Part shown: piece after piece, positions 51,169 to 61,609 of the stretch
How the letters are laid out: every line of letters starts with the position of its first letter
Numbering within the stretch: position 1 is the first letter of the stretch
NCBI GenBank assembly: GCA_964604675.1
Contig: CAZSAT010000021.1
Location: forward strand, 14,457 to 78,456
Direction: 5' to 3'
Length of the DNA stretch: 64,000 nt
Source of the DNA: CAZSAT01 sp964604675
Lineage (GTDB): Bacteria; Myxococcota_A; UBA796; CAJQPC01
Program-made: the position numbers and the translations under genes
Notes under the pieces: generated by a model
Databases searched by the model: none
Seen by the model: the letters and a program-made list of their open reading frames with translations, nothing else
What the model was told of the DNA's origin: nothing

Positions 51169-52790
51169 AACAGCCCCCCGACAAACCGTCGGACACGCTC
51201 GGCCAGGTCCCCAGCGTCCGCGCCCCCGTAGCGGGCGGCGTCGAGGTCATCGTAGATCGAACGCGCGTCTGCCCTGGAAGCCTCGGGGAGGCGCTCCAGC
51301 ACCTCGCGGTCGACCGCCCCATGCGCGACCCCTGTGACCCAGGCCACCGTGTCGCGGAACAGCGCCTCGGCGTGCGCGAGGTCCGCGTCGAGGGCCGTGG
51401 CCCGAGCGCGCAGCTGCGCGCGGTGGTCGACCGTCGTGGTGCTCTCCTTCACGGCGTCCCGGAGCAACAGCCCGATCAACACGACCCACGGCAAGCTGGC
51501 GACGGCGGCCGCGAGCCTGGGCAGGTCCGGCGCTTCCGAGGTCAGGCTCGCCCGAGGGTGGAGTGGAAGGATGTCGTCGGCCAGCTCCGAGGGAGCGCCC
51601 GCCTCGGGCTCGAGGTCGTAGCTCACCAGGCCGGACGACTCGTCGCTGCCGACCACCTGGAGGACCTGCGGTGCGCTTCGGAGCGTGACGTAGTCCTGGA
51701 CCTCCGGGTCGAAGACCACCAGCTCGACCGGCGCGATCGTGAGGGTGCCGGGGGTGGCTGGCACGATCGCGCGCTTGGCGAGCGACACCGCCGTGAAGCG
51801 GCCGCCGCGCACCTCGGAACGGACCTCCGGAGCGTCGTCGTAGGCCCGGTACGGGGCGTCGGGCGGGACGGGGGGCAGCTCGAACCCGGCGAGGCTGCCG
51901 CTGCCCGTCACCTGAACGCTCAGCGTGGCCGACTCCCCGACCGCGACCGCGCCCTGGCTGAGCTGGCTGACCAGCTCGAAGCTCCCTACGAGACCGCTGA
52001 ATCCGTCGGGCTGATCGGGCAGCGGGCGCACTGTTACGGGCACGACATCCCCCGCGTAGACCTCGGTCTTGAGATCGTAGCTGGAGCTGAACAGGCTCGG
52101 GCGCTGCCGGCGTTGGCTCTGGCGTTTCACCTGGAACTGGGCCGTGAGCGCAGCCGGTGAGACGCTGCGGGCCCCGGCGGCGGTCGCCACCACGGGGACG
52201 TCGACCTCGATGCGTGTCCAGGTGCGCCCGTCCTCCACCAGTGGGATCTCCCGCTCCGTGGCATCGCTGGTCTGCTCGGCGACGAAGCCATCGAGCTCGG
52301 GGAGCGTCCACCGGCGATCGACGAGGCGCTTCGAGGTTCGGAAGTCCAGGTGGTAGACGAGCGTCTGCCCCAGCCAGGCCTCCTCGGTGCCCAGGGTGGC
52401 GAAGACCCGGTCGCCGGCGCCGGCGTCCGGGTCGCGCGGGCTCACCGTGACCGTCAGCGGCGCGGTGACGGCGCGCTGGCCACCTGTGAGCTCCAGGGTC
52501 ATGGAGGGGATGGTCCACTCGCCCGCCTGCAGGGCCGTCACGGTGTACTGGAGCGTGATCGTACGCGTGGTCTTGAAGTTGACCATCACGGTGGACTGGC
52601 GCTGCCCCTCGAAGCGGAACGACAGTCCATCGAGCGCGGGGAGCGTGGGCGCCGATCCGACGCTGCCGTCCACGATCGAGAGGTGGGCCTGCACGATCTG
52701 GCCGACGCGGAGGTCCCGCGAGTCGAGCTCGAGCACGGCCTGCGCGGCCCAGGCCTGCGCGATGCACATGAGCGCCAGCAGGGTGTGCAT
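51165..52790 (-). CDS. batD: BatD-like oxygen-tolerance protein
   Basis: 541 residues. Signal peptide MHTLLALMCIAQAWA, then several beta-sandwich modules typical of BatD (LELDSRDLRVGQIVQAHLSI; GLSFRFEGQRQSTVMVNFKT; RVFATLGTEEAWLGQTLVYHLDF). A single TM follows (LAAAVASLPWVVLIGLLLRD), then a cytosolic helical tail of about 95 residues. ATG at 52790 overlaps the stop of the upstream gene by one base (TGATG). Confidence 0.87.
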   Translation of the reverse strand: MHTLLALMCIAQAWAAQAVLELDSRDLRVGQIVQAHLSIVDGSVGSAPTLPALDGLSFRFEGQRQSTVMVNFKTTRTITLQYTVTALQAGEWTIPSMTLELTGGQRAVTAPLTVTVSPRDPDAGAGDRVFATLGTEEAWLGQTLVYHLDFRTSKRLVDRRWTLPELDGFVAEQTSDATEREIPLVEDGRTWTRIEVDVPVVATAAGARSVSPAALTAQFQVKRQSQRRQRPSLFSSSYDLKTEVYAGDVVPVTVRPLPDQPDGFSGLVGSFELVSQLSQGAVAVGESATLSVQVTGSGSLAGFELPPVPPDAPYRAYDDAPEVRSEVRGGRFTAVSLAKRAIVPATPGTLTIAPVELVVFDPEVQDYVTLRSAPQVLQVVGSDESSGLVSYDLEPEAGAPSELADDILPLHPRASLTSEAPDLPRLAAAVASLPWVVLIGLLLRDAVKESTTTVDHRAQLRARATALDADLAHAEALFRDTVAWVTGVAHGAVDREVLERLPEASRADARSIYDDLDAARYGGADAGDLAERVRRFVGGLL

Positions 52791-54597
52791 CACCAGTCCT
52801 TGCCTCCGCTCTCGCCGCGTACCACGACGCGCGGCTGCCCCTCCTCGGCGGCCTGCAGGAGCTTGCGCGCTTCGTCCTCGCTCATCTCACCGACGCCTTC
52901 GGGCACCGCCTCGGCTCGCGACGGTTCGGCGCCTCCGGTGTCGGGCGCCGCCTCCGCCGGTTCGAACTCCGAGGGGTCGGCGTCGGTCGGGTCGGCGGTG
53001 TCCGGCGCCTCCGGTTCTGTGGCTTCGGGCTCGGCGGACCCGGTGTCGCCCTGTTGCTGGTCCTGCCGGTCCTGCTGGTCCTGCTGGTCCTGCTGGTCCT
53101 GCTGGTCCTGCTGGTCCTGCTGNNNNNNNNNNNNNNNNNNNNNNNNNNNNNNNNNNNNNNNNNNNNNNNNNNNNNNNNNNNNNNNNNNNNNNNNNNNNNN
53201 NNNNNNNNNNNNNNNNNNNNNNGCTGGTCCTGCTGGTCCTGCTGGTCCTGCTGGTCCTGCTGGTCCTGCTGGTCCTGATCAGGCGGCTCTTCCTGGAGAC
53301 GTTGGGCGATCTCCTGCTGCACCGCCTGGACATTCTGCTGGGCGCCTTCGTGGTCCGGGTGTTGTTCCAGCACGCGGTTCCAGATCTCCAGGGCCTGCTC
53401 GAGCTCGCCGCCCTGGTAGGCGGCGTGTCCTGCGTTGTAGCGGGCCTCTGCGGCCAGGTCGGCGTCCAAGGCGCGGTCGGCGAGATCGTCGAACACCTCG
53501 CCGGCACCCTCGAAGTCGCCCTCGCCGTAGAGGGACAGCGCCAGGCGCCAGGCCTCGTCGATCGTGCCCGCATGGGCCACCGGGCTGATGGCGAGCAGCA
53601 CGAGTGCCGCCCACGCGCGGGGGTCGCGGATGGCCATACCCAGCAGAAGGAGCCCCACTCCAGCGGCCAATGGCCATTGGTAGCGCTCATCCCAGACGCG
53701 CTCTCGACGTGTCTGCATCGCCTTCTGCTCCAGGTCCGAGGCCATCAGGAGGGCCAGCTCACGAACGTCGCTGGCCCCCGCGACGCTCCGTGCCGACGCA
53801 CCGCCAGTGGCTTGGGCAATGCGTGCCAGGGCGGCCTCCTGCACGCGGGTGACCACCACTTCGCCCTGCCGGTCGGTCTTGAAGCCTCCCCCCGTCTTCG
53901 GAATCGGCGCCCCGTCCGTGGTCCCCACCGCCAGGGTGTAGACGCGGACGTCGGCCGCCGTCAGGTCCGCCACGATCGCGTCGAGGCTGGGGTCCCAGGA
54001 CTCTCCGTCGGACAGCACCAGGATGGCGCGGTCGACCTCCTTGTCGAGGTCGAAGAGATCGAGGCTGGTCTGCAAGGCCGAGGACAGCGAGCTGCCTTGC
54101 GCCTGCAAGGTCGTGGAGCTCAGGTCGTCGACGATGTGGCCCAGGGCGGTGTGATCGAGGGTGAGCGGCACGCGGGGGTAGGCGCCGCCTGCGAAGACCA
54201 CCAGGCCCACCCGCTGACCGGGCAGCACCTCGAGGAGGTCGTGCACCTCGCGCCGGGCTCGCTCCAGGCGGCTGGGGTCGACATCCTGCGCGTCCATCGA
54301 GCGGGAGACGTCGATGGCCACCACCAACTCGACGCCTTCGTGGCTGAGCTCTCGCCACGTGTGGCCCCAGCGCGGTTGGGCCACGGCGACCATGGCCAGC
54401 GCGAGCCCGATCAGGCCCAGAGTGGAGCGCCACGCGCGGACACGCTCGAGCCCCGAGGGGACCATCGCGGGGAGGATGCCCGCCGCAAACAGCGCGCCCA
54501 GGTCTCGGCGCCGTCGACGCGCCGCCCACCACAGCCCGAGCGCTGCGAGGGGCACCGTCCAGAGGAGGTGCAGCCAGGCGCTGCCGCCGAAGGTCAC
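52790..54597 (-). CDS. batB: BatB/BatC fusion: vWA plus TPR and QQD repeat, interrupted by gap
   Basis: The N-terminal part (about 320 residues) is BatB: two TMs, vWA domain with MIDAS DVSRSMDAQD, and a C-terminal TM. It runs on without a stop into a BatC-like region with a second signal-like segment (ALVLLAISPVAHAG), TPRs (ARYNAGHAAYQGGELEQALEIW) and a (Gln-Gln-Asp)n repeat. The repeat is broken by 100 N. Beyond the gap the frame QQD...QQQGDTG...ESGGKDW reaches TGA at 52790. The frames agree only if the true gap is 2 modulo 3 bases, so the 100 N is a placeholder. The GTG start overlaps batA by 4 nt. Confidence 0.85.
53050..53278. repeat. 9-bp tandem repeat array (Gln-Gln-Asp), split by gap
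   Basis: Near-perfect repeats of gctggtcct flank the N-run on both sides (53050-53122 and 53223-53278). On the minus strand they encode QQD units. The array length is unknown because the assembly collapsed or broke here. Confidence 0.92.
53123..53222. other. Assembly gap of 100 N
   Basis: Exactly 100 undetermined bases, the usual scaffold placeholder of unknown length. It lies inside the tandem repeat of the batB/batC gene. If the 9-bp array is perfect across it, the real length must be 5 modulo 9. Confidence 0.98.
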
Positions 54598-55577
54598 GGG
54601 AGCCTCCGGAACACGGTGTGCGCCAGCAGCAGCTGGAGGCCCAACAGGGCGAGCCCCGGCACGAGGGCGAAGCGGAACAGCTCTTCGCGGTGAATGTACT
54701 CGGTCACTTCGGCTGTGCTCTTCTCGAGCTCGTCGATGGTGTCGTAGATCTGCACCAGGGTCTCGGTGTCGGTGGCACGGAAGTACCGCCCGTCGGTGGC
54801 CTCCGCCACGCTCTTCAAGGTGGCCTCGTCGACCTCGTCGCGGCCGCGGGTGAACACGCCGAAGAGTCCCCCGTTGCTGCCCCCGACAGCCCCGACACCG
54901 ATGGTGTACACCCGGATGCCGACCGCGGCCGCGGCCTCCGCGGCCTCCAGGGGCTCCAGCTTGCCCGCATTGGAGCGTCCGTCGGTGAGCAGCACGATGA
55001 TGCGCTCCGGGGCCTCCAGGCGTGCGAGCGGTCTTGCGGCGATGGCCAGGCCCTGGCCGATGGCCGTCGCCCGGCGGCCCGCCATGCCGATGCGCACGTT
55101 GTCGAGGAAGTCGAGCAAGGCGTCGTGGTCCAGGGTGAGTGGGACCTGCGTGAAGGCTTCCTCCCCGAAGACGACCAGGCCGATCCGATCGTCCGGCCGG
55201 CCCTCGACGAAGCGCGCCATCACCGCCTTGGCCACATCGAGGCGGCTGGCCTCGCGACCGCGCAGCTCGAAGTCGGGGGACTCCATGGAGCCGGAGACGT
55301 CCAGCGCCAGCAGGATGTCGATCCCCTCGCTCTCGACCACGGTCTCGCGGTGGGTGAGCTGAGGGCGGGCGAGCGCCACGACCAGAGCGGCCAGTCCCAG
55401 GATCTCCAAGGCGGCGGGCAGCCAGGCGAGGGCCACGCGGACCGAGGCGCCGCCGGACACGAGCGAGAGCGCGGAGAAGCGCACGGCAGCAGCCCCGCCG
55501 CGCGCCCGCCACAGCGCCAGGACGGGGAGGACGAGCCACAGGAGCAGCCACCACGGGTGCTGGAGCGTGTAGGTCAC
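54594..55577 (-). CDS. batA: BatA-like vWA membrane protein
   Basis: 327 residues from a GTG overlapping the previous stop by 4 nt. Two N-terminal TMs (HPWWLLLWLVLPVLALW; LAALVVALARPQL), then a vWA domain with a complete MIDAS (DILLALDVSGSMESPDF; the Thr in RRATAIGQGLA; LLTDGRSNAG), and a C-terminal TM (FALVPGLALLGLQLLLAHTVF). It should sit in the inner membrane with its vWA domain in the cytoplasm or periplasm and interact with MoxR and BatB. Confidence 0.92.
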   Translation of the reverse strand: MTYTLQHPWWLLLWLVLPVLALWRARGGAAAVRFSALSLVSGGASVRVALAWLPAALEILGLAALVVALARPQLTHRETVVESEGIDILLALDVSGSMESPDFELRGREASRLDVAKAVMARFVEGRPDDRIGLVVFGEEAFTQVPLTLDHDALLDFLDNVRIGMAGRRATAIGQGLAIAARPLARLEAPERIIVLLTDGRSNAGKLEPLEAAEAAAAVGIRVYTIGVGAVGGSNGGLFGVFTRGRDEVDEATLKSVAEATDGRYFRATDTETLVQIYDTIDELEKSTAEVTEYIHREELFRFALVPGLALLGLQLLLAHTVFRRLP

Positions 55578-56437
55578 GGGCTGTCCGGCGTGACCGGCGT
55601 GGTCAGGCGGATGACGAGCCTCAGCTCGCCGTCGAGCTCGTCGAAGCGATCGGCGCCTCCGCCCTCGCGGGCGAACTTGATGAGGTCCGTGGCGCCCAGC
55701 AGCGACTGCACCGAGCGCCGGCACTCCGGTGGAAGCTCGGCCTTCTCGAGGATCTCGAAGCCGGTGAGCTTGGTGGCGGCCAGGCCCGTGCGCCGCTCCA
55801 GGTAGCGGCGGAAGAGTGCGGAGAGCGCCAGCGCGCGCGCATGGTCGTCCAGCGCCGGGTCGCCTCGCACGGTCTCCCAGGCGGCGAGGGCCTCCAGATC
55901 GGGTGGAACTGGAGGTGGGGGAGGCGGCTCCGGGCGCGTGCGTCGACGCCACCAGACCAGTCCGGCGAGCGCCAGGATCGTCGTCGCGGCGGCCGCGGCG
56001 TACCAGGCGTACGGGGGCGTGTCTTGGACCGGCATGGCGGCGAGCCCGGCCAGGTCCGAGGAGGGCCCGTCGACCCCGATGTCCACGAAGAGCGTTCCGG
56101 CCTCCACCTCGAGGCTTTGCCCTTCCGGTGCCGTGAAGGTCCACGTGCCGCCCGGGATGACGTAGCTGCCATCCGCGCCGGTCAGGGAGAAGGTCTTCTC
56201 GACGACGACCCGGTCCGCGGCGGTGGAGGTCGACTCGTGCACGAGCTCGCCGCTCAGCCCTTCGGCCCCCGGCACGGCGCCCTCGACCTGCCAGTCGGGC
56301 GGCGCGGTCACGACGGCGGTGACGAGCACCGGCTCTCCGGGACCGACCTTCTTCTCCTCGAGGTGGAGCACGACCCCGGTCCGCGCCTCGGGCAGCGGAT
56401 CGGCGAGCTCTGCGGTGCACGCCCACAGCCAGATCAT
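55574..56437 (-). CDS. DUF4381-like lipoprotein of the MoxR/Bat cluster
   Basis: 287 residues. MIWLWAC is a very short lipoprotein signal. A beta domain of about 130 residues follows (TGVVLHLEEKKVGPGEPVLVTAVV), then one TM (YAAAAATTILALAGLVWW), an Arg/Pro linker and a helical cytosolic domain (ARALALSALFRRYLERRTGLA; TGFEILEKAELPPECRRSVQSLLG). The latter matches the position and pattern of DUF4381 proteins found between DUF58 and BatA genes. Lipid anchoring plus a TM is unusual; the Cys could simply be in a signal anchor. Confidence 0.75.
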   Translation of the reverse strand: MIWLWACTAELADPLPEARTGVVLHLEEKKVGPGEPVLVTAVVTAPPDWQVEGAVPGAEGLSGELVHESTSTAADRVVVEKTFSLTGADGSYVIPGGTWTFTAPEGQSLEVEAGTLFVDIGVDGPSSDLAGLAAMPVQDTPPYAWYAAAAATTILALAGLVWWRRRTRPEPPPPPPVPPDLEALAAWETVRGDPALDDHARALALSALFRRYLERRTGLAATKLTGFEILEKAELPPECRRSVQSLLGATDLIKFAREGGGADRFDELDGELRLVIRLTTPVTPDSP

Positions 56438-57297
56438 CGGCGGCCCACGGTGCGCAGGTGCCGCTCGAGCGCCCGGAACGGGTCCTGGTCGGTGGAGACC
56501 CCGGTGGCGCGCGTCCCGCACTGTTCGAGCTGGCGGATCCGTTCCTTCGGCGACACCGCGGACGTGAGTCGGCGCGGATCCACCAGGCATACCTGGCCCG
56601 TTTCGGCGTCGCGCAACTGGACCAGGCCCCTGCGTGGCAGGGAGGCCTCCAGGGGGTCGTGCACGAGCAGGGCGTTGACCCGGTGCTTGCTCGCGAGCAC
56701 CCCCAAGGGTTGCTCCCAGCCACTTCCACAGACGAAGTCGCTGAGCAGGAAGATCACGGCCCGGCGGTTCAGGACCCGCCCCAGCACCTCGAGGGCGCCG
56801 GCAAGATCGGTCCGGCCCCGCTGGCCGTGGTGTTCGAAGCACTCGCGGATGACCCGCCAGGCGTGGCCGCGCGACTTCCGGGGCGGAACCAGCTGCTCGA
56901 CGTGGTCGGAGAACGCCAGCAAGCCCACCCGGTCGTTGTTGCGCGTGGCGGCGAAGGCGAGCGCGCCCCCCAGCCGCGCGAGCTGCAGGCGCTTGTCCGT
57001 CCGCCCGTCCTGCCCGCCTCCGCCGAAGCGCATCGACCCCGACACATCGACCGCGATCATCAGAGTCAGCTCGCGCTCCTCGCGGAACTCCTTGACGTGG
57101 GGCTCCTGGGCGCGCGCGGTGACGTTCCAGTCGATGTGGCGCACGTCGTCGCCGGGGACATAGGGGCGGACCTCTTCGAACTCCATGCCGCGTCCGCGAA
57201 ACGCCGAGCGGTACCCGCCCGCGAAAAGGCTGTCGACGCGACGTCCGGCCTGCAGGGTGATGCGGCGGATCTGACGGAGCTCCTCGGAGGTCAGCAT
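56434..57297 (-). CDS. DUF58 domain protein
   Basis: 287 residues. The DUF58 signature GRGMEFEEVRPYVPGDDVRHIDWNVTAR lies near residue 36-65. A vWA-like region with MIDAS-type DVSGSM and LLSDF follows. DUF58 proteins are encoded next to MoxR ATPases and may act as their adaptors. Its ATG lies 6 bp after the moxR stop, and its end overlaps the DUF4381-like gene by 4 nt. Confidence 0.93.
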   Translation of the reverse strand: MLTSEELRQIRRITLQAGRRVDSLFAGGYRSAFRGRGMEFEEVRPYVPGDDVRHIDWNVTARAQEPHVKEFREERELTLMIAVDVSGSMRFGGGGQDGRTDKRLQLARLGGALAFAATRNNDRVGLLAFSDHVEQLVPPRKSRGHAWRVIRECFEHHGQRGRTDLAGALEVLGRVLNRRAVIFLLSDFVCGSGWEQPLGVLASKHRVNALLVHDPLEASLPRRGLVQLRDAETGQVCLVDPRRLTSAVSPKERIRQLEQCGTRATGVSTDQDPFRALERHLRTVGRR

Positions 57298-57303
57298 GTC
57301 GGC

Positions 57304-58287
<984 letters not shown>

Positions 58288-58302
58288 CGCTCGTAGGAGT
58301 CG

Positions 58303-59409
58303 TCAGCTCGTGATCTTGTCGAGGAAGTCTCGCCAGAAACCCTTGCCGGCCACCTTTCCGTCCTGGTGGGTTGCGAGCCGACGGAGGAGCTCTTCTTCTT
58401 CGGGCGAGAGGCTCTTCGGCACCTCGACCACCACCTGGATGTGCTGGTCGCCACGCCCACGGCCACTGACCGAGGTGATGCCTTCGCCGCGGAGGGTGAA
58501 GACCTTGCCGGAGGGCGTGGAGCGCGGCACGGAGAGGTCGGCTTCCCCATAGACCGTGGGTACCTTGAGCTGGGTGCCGAGGCAAGCCTGCGGGTAGCTG
58601 ATCGGGACCGTGCAGTAGACGTCGTAGCCGTCGCGCTTGAAGAACTCGTGAGCTTGGACCTGTACGGTCACGAAGAGGTCGCCGGCCGGGGCGCCTGAGT
58701 CGCCGGCTTCGCCCTTCCCCGCGAGCCGCAGCTGCATGCCGGTGTCGACGCCTGGCGGGATGGTGACCGAGAGCTTCTCGGTGATGCGGGTGCGCCCACG
58801 ACCGCCACAGCTCCCGCACGGCTCCGTGATCACCTTGCCCTTGCCAGCGCAGCGTGGGCAGGTGGTGCGGATGCGGAGGAACATCTGCTGCTGGATGACC
58901 TCGCCGACACCGTTGCAGGTGCCGCAGGTCGTGGGCTTGCTCCCGGGCTTGGCGCCCGAACCGGTGCAGGTCTCGCAGGTGGCGTTCTTGGGGACCTCGA
59001 TGTCCTTCTTGACGCCGTTGATCGCGTCCATGAAGTCGAGTCGCATGCCGTACTCGAGGCTGGCTCCGCGGCGTGGACCGCCACGACGGCCCCGTGAGCG
59101 CCCGCCGCCGAAGAGATCGCCGAAGAGATCGCCGAACTGGCTGAAGATGTCCTCCACGTCGTGGAACCCAGGGCTGGCGCCGCCCTGGCGCAGACCCTCG
59201 TGCCCGTACTGGTCGTAGATCTGGCGCTTCTGGGGATCCGAGAGCACGTCGTAGGCTTCCGACGCTTCCTTGAACTTGGCCTCGGCCTCGGGATCGTCGG
59301 GGTTGCGGTCCGGGTGGAACTTCAGGGCGAGCTTGCGAAAGGACTTCTTCAGGACCTTGTCGTCTGCGTCGCGTTCGACGTCCAGGACTTCGTAGTAGTC
59401 ACGTGCCAC
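58303..59409 (-). CDS. dnaJ: Chaperone protein DnaJ
   Basis: 368 residues, class A. J domain at 1-70 with HPD in LKFHPDRNPDD, a Gly/Phe/Arg-rich region (FGGGRSRGRRGGPRRG), four zinc-binding CxxCxGxG-type repeats (CETCTGSG, CGTCNGVG, CPRCAGKG, CGSCGGRG), and two C-terminal substrate-binding domains. It delivers clients to DnaK and stimulates its ATPase. It lies 118 bp downstream of dnaK behind a strong hairpin. Confidence 0.98.
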   Translation of the reverse strand: MARDYYEVLDVERDADDKVLKKSFRKLALKFHPDRNPDDPEAEAKFKEASEAYDVLSDPQKRQIYDQYGHEGLRQGGASPGFHDVEDIFSQFGDLFGDLFGGGRSRGRRGGPRRGASLEYGMRLDFMDAINGVKKDIEVPKNATCETCTGSGAKPGSKPTTCGTCNGVGEVIQQQMFLRIRTTCPRCAGKGKVITEPCGSCGGRGRTRITEKLSVTIPPGVDTGMQLRLAGKGEAGDSGAPAGDLFVTVQVQAHEFFKRDGYDVYCTVPISYPQACLGTQLKVPTVYGEADLSVPRSTPSGKVFTLRGEGITSVSGRGRGDQHIQVVVEVPKSLSPEEEELLRRLATHQDGKVAGKGFWRDFLDKITS

Positions 59410-59456
59410 GTCGCCTTCGGCTCCGGCTCAGCGTTCAGGGGCCAGCTATCAGCGTG

Positions 59457-59492
59457 GCGCGGCGACCGCCCTCCGAGAGGGGATCGCCGCGC
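59457..59492 (-). promoter_or_regulatory. dnaK-dnaJ intergenic hairpin
   Basis: GCGCGGCGA (59457-59465) pairs perfectly with TCGCCGCGC (59484-59492). Inside, CCCTC-CGA-GAGGG adds five more pairs. No T-run follows, so it is more likely an RNA-processing, stability or attenuation element than a terminator. Confidence 0.65.
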
Positions 59493-59527
59493 CGGTCGCT
59501 TGACAGCCGATCTTCGAGGCCTGGTCT

Positions 59528-61426
59528 CTAGACGTCCTCGACCTCTTCGAAGTCCGCGTCGATCACGTCGTCACCGCCAGCGGCGGCTTCGGCTGGGGCT
59601 TCCGGGTTGGCCTCGCCCTCGGCACCACCCGACTGTGCGTACATGACCTCGGCGAGCTTGTGGCCGGCAGCCTGGAGGCTGTCGAACTTCGCCTTGAGCA
59701 CGTCGACATCTTCGGACTCCAGGGCCTCCTTCGCGCCCGCGATCTCCGCCTCGATGGACTCCTTGGTGTCGGCCGGGAGCTTGTCGCCGTGCTCGTCCAG
59801 CAGCTTCTGGGTCTGGTAGACGAGGTTGTCGAGGTTGTTGCGGGCCTCGATGGCGTCGCGCCGACGGGTGTCCTCGGCGGCGTTCTCCTCGGCTTCCTTC
59901 ACCAGGTTCTCGACCTCATCCTTGGACAGGCCCGAGGAGCTGGTGATGGTGATGGTCTGCTCCTTGCCGGTGGCCTTGTCCTTGGCCTTCACGTTCAAGA
60001 TGCCGTTGGCGTCGATGTCGAAGGTCACCTCGACCTGCGGCATGCCGCGCGGCGCCGGCGGGATGCCGTCGAGCCGGAAGGTGTCGAGCATGCGGTTCTC
60101 CTTCGCGAGGGGCCGCTCACCCTGGTACACGTGCACGTCCACCGCGGTCTGGTTGTCCGCCGCCGTGCTGAAGATCTCGGTCTTGCTGCACGGGATGGTG
60201 GTGTTCCGCTTGATGAGCACCGTGTGCACGCCACCGAGGGTCTCGATGCCGAGGCTGAGCGGCGTCACGTCGAGGAGCAGCAGGTCGGTGACGTCACCGG
60301 CCAGCACGCCGCCCTGCACGCCGGCGCCCACAGCCACGACCTCGTCCGGGTTCACGGAGCGGTTGGGCTCCTTGCCGAACAGGGCCTGGACCTTGGCTTG
60401 CACCAGCGGGATGCGCGTGGAGCCGCCCACGAGGATGATCTCGTCGATCTCGCTCGGGGTGACGTCGGCATCCTTGATGGCCTTGCGGCAAGGCTCGAGC
60501 GTGCGGTCGATGATCGGCTCGATCATCTGCTCGAACTTGGCGCGGCCCATGGTGCGCTCGAGGTGCTTGGGGCCCGTGGCGTCGGCCGACAGGAAGGGGA
60601 GGTTGATCGAGGTCGAGGGGCTCGACGAGAGCTCGATCTTGGCCTTCTCGGCGGCCTCCTTGAGGCGCTGGAGCACCATCTTGTCCTTGCTGGCGTCGAT
60701 GCCGTGCTCGGACTTGAACTCGCCGAGGAGCCAGTCGATCATCACGTGGTCGACGTCGTCGCCGCCGAGGTGCGTGTCGCCGTTGGTGGACTTCACCTCG
60801 ACCACGTTGTCGCCCACCTCGAGGATGGAGACGTCGAAGGTACCGCCGCCGAAGTCGTAGACGGCGACGACCTGGTCGTCCTTCTTGTCGAGCCCGTAGG
60901 CCAACGCGGCCGCCGTGGGCTCGTTGATGATGCGCTTCACGTCCAGGCCGGCGATCTGACCGGCATCCTTGGTGGCCTGGCGCTGGGCGTCGTTGAAGTA
61001 GGCGGGCACCGTGATGACCGCCTCGGTCACCGGCTGGCCGAGGTACCGCTCGGCCTGGCGCTTCAGCTTCTGGAGCACCTTGGCCGAGATCTCGGGCGGG
61101 CTGTACTTCTTGTCGCCGATCTTGATGCGACAGTCACCGCCGTCCCCGCGCGCCACGTCGTAGGGCACCCGGCTGATCTCGCGTCCGGCCTCGTCGAAGC
61201 GTAGGCCCATGAAGCGCTTCACGGAGAACACGGTGTTGATGGGGTTGGTGATCGCCTGGCGACGGGCAGCCGCGCCGACGAGCTCCTCGCCGTCCTTGGT
61301 GAAGGCGACGACGGATGGCGTGGTGCGCGTGCCCTCGTCGTTGACGATGATGGTGGGCGCGTCGCCCTCCATGACGGAGACGACCGAGTTGGTCGTGCCC
61401 AGATCGATGCCGATGATCTTGCCCAT
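59528..61426 (-). CDS. dnaK: Chaperone protein DnaK (Hsp70)
   Basis: 632 residues, full length with helical lid. Signatures are IGIDLGTTNSVVSVMEG, VYDFGGGTFDVSIL and ILVGGSTRIPLVQ, then the substrate domain (LLLDVTPLSLGIETLGG). The Gly/Ala-rich tail ends DDVIDADFEEVEDV, close to the usual EEVKD end. It is the ATP-dependent chaperone of the DnaK-DnaJ-GrpE cycle; grpE is not in the window. GAGGG precedes the ATG. A sigma70-type promoter lies about 65 bp upstream. Confidence 0.99.
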   Translation of the reverse strand: MGKIIGIDLGTTNSVVSVMEGDAPTIIVNDEGTRTTPSVVAFTKDGEELVGAAARRQAITNPINTVFSVKRFMGLRFDEAGREISRVPYDVARGDGGDCRIKIGDKKYSPPEISAKVLQKLKRQAERYLGQPVTEAVITVPAYFNDAQRQATKDAGQIAGLDVKRIINEPTAAALAYGLDKKDDQVVAVYDFGGGTFDVSILEVGDNVVEVKSTNGDTHLGGDDVDHVMIDWLLGEFKSEHGIDASKDKMVLQRLKEAAEKAKIELSSSPSTSINLPFLSADATGPKHLERTMGRAKFEQMIEPIIDRTLEPCRKAIKDADVTPSEIDEIILVGGSTRIPLVQAKVQALFGKEPNRSVNPDEVVAVGAGVQGGVLAGDVTDLLLLDVTPLSLGIETLGGVHTVLIKRNTTIPCSKTEIFSTAADNQTAVDVHVYQGERPLAKENRMLDTFRLDGIPPAPRGMPQVEVTFDIDANGILNVKAKDKATGKEQTITITSSSGLSKDEVENLVKEAEENAAEDTRRRDAIEARNNLDNLVYQTQKLLDEHGDKLPADTKESIEAEIAGAKEALESEDVDVLKAKFDSLQAAGHKLAEVMYAQSGGAEGEANPEAPAEAAAGGDDVIDADFEEVEDV

Positions 61427-61490
61427 GAGGAACCCTCGTGGTGGTCGTTTTCGTCGGAGCCGGCCGGCCCCGGGGAAGCTGTCGCGGCCC

Positions 61491-61518
61491 TATGTAGTGC
61501 CCACGTGACGAGTGGCAA
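61491..61518 (-). promoter_or_regulatory. Predicted sigma70-type dnaK promoter
   Basis: On the minus strand TTGCCA (plus 61513-61518), a 16-bp spacer and TACATA (plus 61491-61496) place a start near 61484, about 58 nt before the dnaK ATG. It does not match a clear sigma32 consensus. Confidence 0.55.
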
Positions 61519-61609
61519 CCCCTGTTTTTGTCGGGTCGGTCGCGACACGGATGTCAGGGATCACGGCCCGGCCGCGTAGCTGTCGAGGCCAAGTGGCTGA
61601 AAACACACG

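Noticed and set aside
53050..53278. Possible CRISPR or minisatellite array
   Set aside because: The unit is 9 bp without spacers and is translated as QQD in a Bat protein.
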